A stretch of DNA of 64,000 nt, taken from positions 332,401,920 through 332,465,919 of the forward strand of contig NC_073692.1 of NCBI RefSeq assembly GCF_029784155.1, read 5' to 3'. Both the position numbers and the translations under genes were made by a program. This stretch comes from Uranotaenia lowii (lineage: Eukaryota; Arthropoda; Insecta; Diptera; Culicidae). The notes beneath the pieces were generated by a model. It was not told the DNA's origin. It ran no database searches and saw nothing but the letters and a program-made list of their open reading frames with translations. This document shows, piece after piece, positions 33,570 through 43,004 of this stretch; within the stretch, counting starts at the first letter, position 1, and each line of letters starts with the position of its first letter.

Positions 33570-33788
33570 CTAATTAGCTTTGGATTTGACTAAACACTTT
33601 GCTTTACTCTCTTCTGATAGAATACGATCCCATCTCTTTCGCTCTTCTTCACGAAAACGACGTTTTTGCGTTTTTGTTAATTTCGGTGGCACTTTTCTAA
33701 TAATCTTCATGTTTTCCACTTGCGGAATATATGGTGGGTGATTGTAATCATCCCAACACTCTTCTTCCATTTTCATTCGAACATACAA
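33570..33788 (-). CDS. Small basic ORF upstream of gag (function unknown)
   Basis: 72 aa (or 68 from the ATG at 33776). An acidic start (MEEECWDDY) is followed by a strongly basic, helical region (KLTKTQKRRFREEERKRW). It ends 20 nt before the next small ORF. The ATG lies in the last unit of the three-unit leader repeat, so equivalent ATGs occur upstream. Could be an RNA-binding or regulatory accessory protein, or a translated upstream ORF. Not recognised. Confidence 0.5.
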   Translation of the reverse strand: MYVRMKMEEECWDDYNHPPYIPQVENMKIIRKVPPKLTKTQKRRFREEERKRWDRILSEESKAKCLVKSKAN

Positions 33789-34002
33789 ATGTGTTCAGTA
33801 TTTTCACTAATTTCCAGGAGTCCATTAATTTATCGCACAATATCACTTTTTTCGAACATACAAATGTGTTCAGTATTTTCACTAATTTTCCAGCAGTCCA
33901 TTAATTTATCGCACAATAACACTTTCTTCGAACATACAAATGTGTTCAGTATTTTCACTAATTTTCCAGCAGTCCATTAATTTATCGCACAATAGCACTT
34001 TC
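33776..34002 (-). repeat. Three tandem 75-76 bp units in the element leader
   Basis: Units start at 33776, 33851 and 33927, each with acatacaaatgtgttcagta and cagtccattaatttatcgca. They differ at only a few positions. They lie between the PBS and the small ORFs, where packaging or translation signals would be expected. Confidence 0.92.
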
Positions 34003-34034
34003 GCGATTCTCAATCTCGAAGATTGCAAATATAT

Positions 34035-34046
34035 TCACGGTCGCCA
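34035..34046 (-). other. Primer binding site, tRNA-Arg type
   Basis: The minus strand reads tggcgaccgtga directly next to the 5' LTR. It is complementary to the 3' end (..CACGGTCG plus CCA) of insect tRNA-Arg(UCG) as I recall it. This primer is shared by the 412/mdg1 lineage. Confidence 0.85.
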
Positions 34047-34602
34047 TATAAATTGCCTGTTAATCTTCGCGCACTAGATTTTATATTAGACTGATAACGG
34101 TCCAGCGGATTCGACAGGTCCCATCAATGGGAATCGCACGGCGCGCACAACATAAGGATGTGATATGGTAGCCAACTGGAAGCGAACCAGTTGGGCCAAG
34201 GAAAAGATATTCTTGTATCGTTAGAGTAGTCGGTGGTTCTGACTGGAGAGATCCAGCAGGGTCGAGCTCTAAAACCAGAACTAATTGTTTTATTGATTCC
34301 TTCAGTTTATATAGTCTTCTTCAGTTTTACAAATTGTATGGTCATCAAAAATGAGTTTATAGTAAATCCCTTTGGAGGAGCGAAACGACTGGAGTGACAA
34401 AAGAGTTCATTCAGCAGCATCGATAATTTGTTTTGATCGATGCCGTTCGATTCTGCTCAACTGCGTGCGCGGGGAGATAAGGAAGATGAAAATAATGCGC
34501 TGTCGATCTAGTCACGAGTGGCTACTGTATGTGCCGTTACGATCATTGGCTATAAGATGCTTATGTTTATATTTTGATTAATTGGTAATTAGGGATGCTA
34601 CA
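34047..34602 (-). repeat. 5' LTR of the gypsy element
   Basis: 556 bp. Carries the promoter: TATATAAA on the minus strand at 34306-34313. An AATAAA signal lies at 34289-34294, only 11 bp after it. Confidence 0.96.
34306..34313 (-). promoter_or_regulatory. LTR TATA box
   Basis: The minus strand reads TATATAAA within the 5' LTR. Transcription would start about 25-30 bp further, leaving a U5-containing leader of about 240 nt before the PBS. Confidence 0.7.
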
Positions 34603-34607
34603 TTTAC

Positions 34608-35060
34608 CTTTAGCATGTAAAAAAATTGATTTTGGATGAATAGCGGTGAATCCGTGCACCCATGGTAAATTGCTCTACTTATAGAAAAAATATGCTTCAA
34701 AACCTACAATATCAGGTATAATTTATAGGCAACGTGTTAAAAAAATTCAGAACAATGGATGCTAGAAAATATCTACTAAAACAAAACTGAAGTGAAACCG
34801 TGCACCCATAGTCAATACCCATAGCCATCTAACATGATTTTACAATTAGATTGATAATGTGTTTTGATTTTTTGATAATTATTTGAAATATTCATTTTAT
34901 GACATACTCGCATTCGTCAACTATGCCAAATTGAGGTGATTCCGTGCACCCATGGTGAAAAAATATTTCCATTTTATAACAAAAATGATATCGAATAAAT
35001 AACAAAACAATTTCAAAACAAAAAAGTTAAAAATGTTATGATATAAAAATTTTCCCCTTT
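34608..35060 (-). repeat. Right part of the gtgcacggattcaccgc motif array
   Basis: gcggtgaatccgtgcaccca at about 34648, gtgaaaccgtgcacccatag at about 34791 and gtgattccgtgcacccatgg at about 34936 are minus-strand copies of the motif seen at 26148-26990. No gene. Confidence 0.65.
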
Positions 35061-35078
35061 ACCAGTCATTTTGACTGG

Positions 35079-35903
35079 TCACTTGCTCTTCCGAAGATCC
35101 CGCTTCATTATTGCCCAGTACTGCTCCACCGGGCGCAGCTCCGGACAGTTTGGCGGGTTCAAGTCCTCTGGAACAAAATGAACAGAATTGGCCTCACACC
35201 ACTCCAGGACACTTTTAGAATCATGATGCCAAATCTGGGCATGATGCCAAATCTGGCCAAAATCCCGGAGCCAAAAGGCGCTTGTCGAGGCACTCAGATT
35301 TGTAGATCTCGCCATTTACTGTGCCCTTTGTCACGAAAGGCTCACTCCTCAGTCCGCAAGAGCAGATGGCCTGCCAAACGAGATATTTGGAGCCGAACTT
35401 CGACATTTTCTTTTTTCTTTAATTTGTCGTATACATCGAACTTGCTGTTGCTGGTGAAAAACTCCAACCCCGAAATTTGCTTAAAATCGGCTTTTATATG
35501 AGTTTCGTCGTCCATCACACTGCAGCCAAATTTATTTTGTCAGCATCTTCTCGTAGAGCTTTCTTGCCCGAATTTTAGCCTTCGGTTGTTGCCGCTCATC
35601 GCCGTTTGGGAAGTTCTGTACCTTGTATGAATGTAGTCCAGTTCCCTTCTTTGCATTCTGGACGTAGTTCTGCAACATGCCGATCTTTCAGTCAAACCAC
35701 AGCTTGAGACGTTGAGATTGGCTTTAATCATCCGCTTCACCATACCTTCCGTCTTTTCGTTCTCCGGTCCCGGTATTCTTCCAGCTGGAGATGGTTGAAT
35801 GGTGAATGTTCAACATTTTTCCCAACTGCCGGTGCAACAGGTCAAGAAATTCCAGGTGTTTGTAAAGAATCTGTTCTCTCGACTTACGTTGTTTCACCTC
35901 CAT
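35079..35903 (-). pseudogene. Decayed DD37E transposase relic (fourth lineage)
   Basis: From ATG 35903 the minus strand gives MEVKQRKSREQIL with a helix-turn-helix-like segment (LGKMLNIHHSTISSW). Fragments then follow in several frames: DDE-motif region near 35510, KFGSKYLVWQAICSCGLRSE near 35380, PDLAS near 35250, and LRPVEQYWAIMKRDLRK ending at 35079. A tandem 18-bp duplication (35222-35239 and 35240-35257) falls in the PDLAS region. TIRs were not identified. The palindrome accagtcattttgactggt abuts its end. Confidence 0.85.
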
Positions 35904-36308
35904 AGTCGATGAATCGAAAAACACGGCTTTGAGTTTGACAGCATGTAAACGATACACATCAATAAGAAATTGTCCAAAATTTGGTTAATTTTTACCCAAT
36001 GGTAAAAAAGTGTTACCCTGTTAAATGTGTCGCAATAATTTCGTGTTCGCCCTTTACGCATTTTTTTTTTCAATTTCAAACACATTGTATGTATGTATGA
36101 GCCCCCATCGGTAGCAAGGTCCAGCCTATGTCTGTGTGGCTTGGCCTTCGAATTGCTTCTCAGGCTTCCACGGCCGATGGTTCGTCGAGAGAAGGCATCC
36201 AACCTTAAGAGACCCACAATAGTTGGCAATCCACTCCGCTTGCAATAGTCTGTTCAGATTAACCCCAGATGCATTCCCTCTGAAATATATAATTATTTAT
36301 ACAATGAA
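35904..36308. other. Unassigned DNA
   Basis: Probably includes the 5' end of the preceding relic. No other feature recognised. Confidence 0.4.
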
Positions 36309-36434
36309 CCTTACCTGTCAGCAACTTATGGGATTCGAACCCAAAAGTTTTTCTTGCCGATACCAGGAATCGAACCCAGTACGCCTGGGTTACCAGACTC
36401 GCGCCAGCGTATCCATTAGACCACATCAGCGCTT
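36309..36434 (-). mobile_element. tRNA-related SINE, copy 2
   Basis: The minus strand shows gatgtggtctaatggatacg (A-box region) and gggttcgattcctgg (B box), with the flanks ctgatgt and gtatcgg able to pair as an acceptor stem with G-T wobbles. Behind it lies a second B-box-like gggttcgaatccc. The first B box is at the canonical distance. Similar to 26374-26498. Not a functional tRNA because the anticodon arm is abnormal. Confidence 0.68.
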
Positions 36435-36439
36435 AATTT

Positions 36440-39400
36440 TCAATTTCAAACACATTTTATGAAAATATTTTTTTTAAATATATCAATGAAAGGTATTCGA
36501 CGAAAAGTTCCAGAATTCATCAAAACAGCAAAACAATTTTTTTTGGTACCTATGCGATCTGATACTAAGTGGTACAATCCTTAATAACTTTTCGAAGAAT
36601 TTGATGAAATTACGGATTGACTTAATTTTTTTGCTGTTACAAAAATCACTATTATTTTTTTTTCAAAATTCTGATATGCTGATTTCAGTTTTAAAATTTA
36701 GGATGCTTCTTAAAACTAAACATTTTGCATACTTCCAGATTCTGAGATACTCACAAACACAACAAAAAAGGTGCCCCCAAGTAGTGTGAATTTCTTCGCT
36801 TCATTGAATTCTCATTCCATATCAATTAGAAAGCACGCGATCGTTCAATTCCGATCGCGCGGGCTGAGATAGAGACACAGCGCGAGTTTGCTATGCACGG
36901 GGGGCGCCCGGCTTTCGAGTCGAGGAGGTATTCCGCCATCCGAACTGGACAACTGACTGGACATGGTCAACCCCTTCCCAATTTCTTCCTTCGTTCCCTT
37001 GCTTTTGAACCTCATGGACCTTTTCGTATCGATGAACGAACGAAGGAACAGACGATAATTTCGATCACACCATACAACCCGTATGTGTTAACCTATTGTT
37101 CTCGCGCGGTGCAATTGAATTGAAAGTAATTCAAGACACGCTGCCCGTTGCTGGCTCGAAGATACGCAAGGTGAATGTTAATTTATCCCCGATGTCGTTT
37201 CCAGATAGAGAGAGACAGAGAGATCACTCACTGCTTAAGTATGTAATTGAATGAAGAAACCAATCAGCGACCGGAGACGACACTTTCTTAAACTGTCCAG
37301 TCCAGTCGCGTCATCGAGTTGTCGTGATTAACTGTCTTAACGTGAACTCGAGAGGCAAGGAATTTTCCATTCATCAAGCGAGATTGACATCGGTTAAGAT
37401 TCAATAATATATTCAAGAAACCTTGAATGTAAAAATTTAGAAAGGAAAGAATTTCACTCGCAAGAGTTAACGTAGGTTTCCTCCACCTATCTACTATTTT
37501 TAATTAGCTACCGAGAAGTTCTCCGATGAGCTGAATAATAAAACAAAACCCTTACAATTGGGTTATTTCCTGCGAGATGCTACTATCTTTTATTACCGGG
37601 TTGCAACATGCAATTGCACTTACGTGCAAATATCAGCTTCCGATAGGCTGGCACACAAGCTGAGAAATACTTGAACGTGTCGACGTAGTTTTGGTTTTTT
37701 TTCATGCATGTAACAAATTCGAGCAATAAATCTAAGCCCGAGCCGCAGGGCAAAATTTAAAGGATGTTTGGAGTTTTTTTTTTTGTTTATAATGAACACC
37801 TAACGAGTTATTATAAAAACTAAAAGCTGTGTGCCTTAAAATAAGTGGGATAAAAATTGTAAAAATTTGTTTCGTATTTAAATAAGAAATTCAAGCCCCA
37901 TATGCCAAACCCCAAACTTTTTCAAATGATGATACATACTACCAAAACTAACTTTATGGCACTGGCACATTCATTATGGCTCACCGACAGTACTTGAACC
38001 CGCATTGATATTTGCATGTACGAAATGTACCAAGAATTATAAGATTTGATTAGTTCTCTTGACCAAAAATTTGTCTTGTCACTTGAGAGACTATTATCAT
38101 GCTTTCATCGTAATCCTAAAGAAAACTATCACTTCAGTTTAGTTTCAGGGATTAAACCAGAATAACTGTACTAAGGACTGTATACGAAAAAAATGCAACA
38201 CTTTCATTTGTGACTAACTTTTAAGTTGATGGATGAAAATTTATGAAATTTGATCCTACCTAGTAATATAATCATGTAATGTCTTTTGTGAAAATTTTTA
38301 TGGCGATCTGTCGAGTATTTTTTGAGACAGCGTCTAATTAATAAGTTTTTTGACTAAAATGTTTGGGCAACATTTGCGCCATCTATATATATTGCACACT
38401 TTGAACTACCGTTTTTTTCTAAATCAAGCCTATTTTTGTTGACGTCTTTCATTTTCTGGAGTTTGAATAACTCATTTTTTTTTATTTTATCGAAGCTATG
38501 ATATGTTCAGCAGATTGTCCACCTTCTGCAAGTTAACAACATTATGAACTTTTTATCACTCCGTCACAGTTTTTGCCGATGGCAGAATTCTAGATCCAAC
38601 CAAAACAGAGTAGGTTAACTTGGAGAAACCTTTGAAAGTGCCATGGAAAGAAAACGGTCACTTTTGTAGGCATTTTTGGTATATTTAACCATTAATTCTG
38701 CCAACCGATGTGTAAGCATTGCTTGAAAAGTAATCATGCAATACCTCGCTAGGCACCAAGTAGTGATGTCAATTGATTTTATTGTTTATCAATGCGAAAA
38801 GACATACCCTTGTTAAACAGCTAATAACTTTTTTGCCTAATAAGATATGAAGTTACGGTCTTCAACAAAGGTGTTCAGCGGAAAATTTCCTGGTGGAAAT
38901 TTATAAATTGGCACAAAAAAATCAACCAAAATGATGTTGATTTTTCAGTACAAAATATTCAATTTTCCCATACAAACCTAAAAGGTCAAATTTACTCATG
39001 TAAACGTTACTTAAAAATTCTGCAAAAAATCATGGGTGAGTTTTGGACCAAGACGAAGATTTTTTCAGACCCCAGGGTTTGAGAAATTCAAAAATGACCC
39101 CAAATCGACTCAGTCTATTGTAGTAAGAGTTGGTATAGATAACTTTCTCTCTAAATTCTTTTTTTGCTTTTTTTATTTAATCGAATCGTTTCGACTTCCA
39201 GCTAAATATTCGAACATTTCTTACGGAGCTAGAAAATAAAACCATCTCTTGCTTTCAATTCCATATTATAGCTTTGAAAGAATGAGATCATCCATTGCAC
39301 TGAATAATTCTTCCTCTTTTTGAGTTGCATTAGTTTTCGTGAGATTTTTAATAACGTTTGAAATTTTAACAAGTACATAACACGAACAAACAAGGGTGAG

Positions 39401-39689
39401 GTCCTTTAAAAAAACTAATGTAGAATTCAACACAACATATCGGGATGAATAAATCAACCTTCGAGAAAGTAGAGAAAAATATAACAAAACATTAGCAATC
39501 TTCCCGGGGGTTGCACAGTGGTCAAAAATGCGAAAATCGTGATCGTTGCTTACAACTTTTTTAGTTCACATTTTAGCTTATTGGTGGCTTCGGGGAAGTT
39601 TGTCAGTAAAATCAGCTCTATAATAAAAATTTATTATTTTTCTGATTAATCCCCCTTAAAAGTGAGATAAAATTTCTAACTTCTCTGTT
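36440..39689. other. Non-coding DNA
   Basis: 36550-36790 shares a stretch with about 11530-11660. 36780-37400 is a GC-richer block with gcgatcg...cgatcgc and looks regulatory or intronic. 38985-39120 repeats part of 843-930. No exon or element end could be supported elsewhere. Confidence 0.4.
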
Positions 39690-40330
39690 ATGGGTTTAAG
39701 CTCTTTGATGTCTTCAACAAACTTGTTTAAAATCAAATTATTGAGTGTTCAATTGATATAGCAAACAATAGCCTGATGCTAATAGTACAAATACGCTTCC
39801 AAACCTTCGCTTCTTACATCGCACAGAGAAAAGCTAGAAGAAAACACACGTGGAAGAATGCGCTATAGTTTCATAGAAATCGTTGTTTTTTATGCAAACA
39901 TGGAAAAGTTAAATTTATATATCTCGCTTGGATACAGACGGTTGTACCTGCATCTTGTAGACAAAATCTTAATTTCATTTTGCATCTAAAGCGGGCTGCC
40001 CGATGTTGCCCGGTGTTTGTGAAATAAGGCGTGAAAAAGCACTATTTTCGGTGATCTTTTCAACACAGCTCTGCAGTATCAAATTTTACAAACTTGAAAT
40101 GTTCAACAAAGTGGTGTATTTTAATAAGACAAACAACTTTGTGGAACATATTATTAAATTTAAAATTAACTGAAAAAAGTTTTTATAAATAAACTGATTT
40201 TTAGAGGTTAAGTTTCTTATTTAGCCGATAGCTCGTAGAATAATTATTTTAGAAACTTGACATCTGAAACAAAGTTGTAGAAAATTTGATTCTAAACAAG
40301 TTTGTTGAAGACATCAAAGAGCTAAAAGCT
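39690..40330. repeat. Inverted repeat pair (foldback)
   Basis: About 39693-39745 (gctctttgatgtcttcaaca, then aacttgtttaaaatcaaa) is inverted at about 40276-40328. The rest of the interior is weakly palindromic. Immediately after it, cccgagcagacttttatggc starts another probable repeat (about 40333-40620). Confidence 0.6.
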
Positions 40331-40639
40331 ATCCCGAGCAGACTTTTATGGCAAAATTATACCTAATTTTGCTATCATGCCTTGAAAGTAAATTTAGGTA
40401 TCATTTTGCCCGAATAAAGGTGATACAATGCCAAAATTTGGGTCTCACTTTCATATACGGATACCTCGATTATACCAAGTGTAGGTTTCATTGAAACCTT
40501 AATGATGCCTTGTTGAGCCAACGTTTTAAAATGAGTTTTGAGGGCATAATGATGCCACTTTAAGGTATAATTTAATGCTAAAATGTGGTATCGTCATGCT
40601 TTCAAAATTTCATAGTTAAGGATAGCTTAACAAGGTAAC

Positions 40640-42250
40640 AAGGTAACAAAGTTTTTGGAGAGAATGAGGAGACTTGATCACTGGTGTGTATTGATTCCTT
40701 AGCTAAATATATTTCGAAACTGGAATGTCTTACAAAGATCCAATGTTCTAGAAGAATAAACCAGATGAAGAAATCACTATATTAAGCACATTAATTTATT
40801 GTTTGAGTTATTGAACTTTGGTTGAAAAATTATTGAACAAAATGTGACATGAAGATCTATTTTCATCACTTTTAATATTTCTCACATGAGAAAATCTAGA
40901 ACAAGAATATGTATTCCAATATGTCAATCGTTAAAATGTAAAATGTCATATTTTCAAAGCAACGGTAAACTCTCAACTTTTCTCCAGAAAATGTTTTTTT
41001 TAAAGTTCAATTGGTTCCTAGAGTTTAGAAAAGTATATTTTTCTTCTGAATAGATCGTGTTCATTGCTGAGTACGAGATTATAAATGTTTATCCTATAAC
41101 TTATATTAATTCGATAATCGTTTGATAAAAAGGAATAAAAATAAGCGCCTTCAAGTATGCAATGCAATTACTCTAAGGTTGAGACAAACTTTTAGAAATC
41201 TCTTCTCCTGACGCTTATAAACTGTGAAATGAGAACTAACATGACCAAAATAGTCAAATGACATTCTACCTTGGGATTTTGTTTGACTTTTTTAGTACCG
41301 CGAAAATGCTTCTAATTCATCAACAGAATCAAGATGTAGAATCGTTCTAATTTTTGGAGCACACAAACTTGAAATTACACGCTCTCAGAAAATGTTTAAG
41401 ACAGCGAGTTGCTAAATTTTTCATAGAAGATATGATGGAAACAATAAACATGGGATCACGTGTCCCCATGCTCCCCTACCAGTTTTTGCAAATTAAACAG
41501 GTATGGTGCTGCCGTACAAAATAAATGTTATATACTTGTCGTATTGCAATCAATTTTGAAGGGATTTTCTAAAATAAATTTGGATACAAAGAGATGATTT
41601 ATTGCATTGGAACAATGGATCATCTTTCTTAATCTCAATCCTTCGTTACATATAGTAACAAATTTGCAACATACATAAATCTAAAGTATGAAAAAAGTGA
41701 AAAATCGATTTATAAGAAAATTCTTGATGCAGACTTGATTTCCCACTTTTTGAAATGATTTTAAACACTTTAATGCATGACTTTTTTTTAATGAGAATAG
41801 CAATTATTGATTCATTGAAACAATATCATTTTAACTCGAATATAACAGCTGAACAGGTTGAAAGCCGTTATTTTGAATATTATAAAAGTTATTGCCCAAA
41901 TAGTTTTTGACATTGTTGTTGACATTCCGCAGATTTCTTCCAGACATTTTTCATTACGTGCATGAAGATGTTTGTGGTGGCTCGAGATACAAAAAAATTG
42001 TATAATTTTCCAATCTGAAGAAATAACAACAATTTTCCAAAAAAAATACTTTTTTCTCATAAAGTTATGAATGAGACAAAAATGGCAACACGGCCATATT
42101 CGGAACAGAAAAAAATTAAAATAGCATGGGTTAACTGTTGTTCATCTCTAGAATAATTTTGTAAATACATATGTAGATAAATTAAAAATATCCACGAGTT
42201 TCCGAGTTCTTTGCATTTAAATAAGTGTTGTTCCGAAACAACACTGTACT
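40640..42250. other. AT-rich DNA without recognisable features
   Basis: No gene, RNA or element end was recognised on either strand. Confidence 0.5.
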
Positions 42251-42252
42251 TA

Positions 42253-43002
42253 GGGTGTCCCAAAATTGCATAATATCTGGAAATCTGGGGGCTCATTCTT
42301 CAAATGGTAGATTAGGATGTGGAAAAAAACTTTTGTATGGGGCCAATCTTTGAAAAAAGTCCACTTTTAAAAGAGTTGATTTTAATTAAATTCTGGGTCC
42401 AAAGATTTTTACAATACTTATATATTTCATATTTTTTTAAAATTTCGTTTGGGTTAAATACGCAATTTTTAAGACGAATTTGAAAAATTAAATAAAAACA
42501 TCCAACTATGTGATTTTTGATAAGGACTGAACCGTAAATCTTTACACGATGATACAAACAATATCCTTTGTTCAGCAAAGTTTAACTGCACAAAAATTCG
42601 CTTCTTTTAATGGTATTGGTATTAAAAAATTGTACGCCAGGTGCACATTTTGGCTAGTTGAATAAAAAAATGTTTGAACAAAAAAATTTTTTTTCCCAGA
42701 AAATAACTTGCTGACTTTTAATTTTGATACCAATTTGGTTCATTTTTTATTTGTCACGTGTAGTATTTATCCCAAACAAAATTTAAAAATTTAAAATATA
42801 TTATTTTTGTGAAAATTTTTCGATCCATTTAATTAAAATCAAGTCTTTTAAAAGTGGACTTTTTCAAAGATCGCGTTAGCGGAACCTCTAAACATTATTT
42901 TTTTTAAGTTGGCCCCATACAAAAGTTTGTTCTTCACATCCTAATCTACCATTTGCAGGGTGAGCCCCAGATTTCCAGATATTATGAAATTTTGGGACAC
43001 CC
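42253..43002. mobile_element. 750-bp MITE with long TIRs and TA duplication
   Basis: TIR gggtgtcccaaaattgcata (42253) and inverted gggtgtcccaaaatttcata (ending 43002). Similarity of the arms continues for over 130 bp, including taaaagtggactttt-type sequence. TA lies at 42251-42252 and 43003-43004, so mobilisation by a Tc1/mariner transposase is likely. Non-coding. Confidence 0.85.
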
Positions 43003-43004
43003 TA

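Larger units (their letters stand above)
26996..34602 (-). mobile_element. Complete Ty3/gypsy LTR retrotransposon, 412/mdg1-like
   Basis: The 7607-bp element lies on the minus strand between 5-bp duplications TTTAC (26991-26995 and 34603-34607). Two 556-bp LTRs differ at only two positions. It contains a tRNA-Arg-type PBS, a three-unit leader repeat, two small ORFs, gag, pol and a polypurine tract. LTRs begin TGTAGCATCCC and end ATTTATA. The RT block (YIDDIVVIGC...VRRFVAFCNYYRRFV) resembles the 412/mdg1 lineage. No envelope ORF lies between pol and the 3' LTR. The near-identical LTRs show that it is recent, and all main ORFs are open, so it may be able to move. Confidence 0.96.

Noticed and set aside
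33776..34002. CRISPR-like array
   Set aside because: The three units are contiguous without spacers, inside an LTR element leader in a eukaryotic genome.
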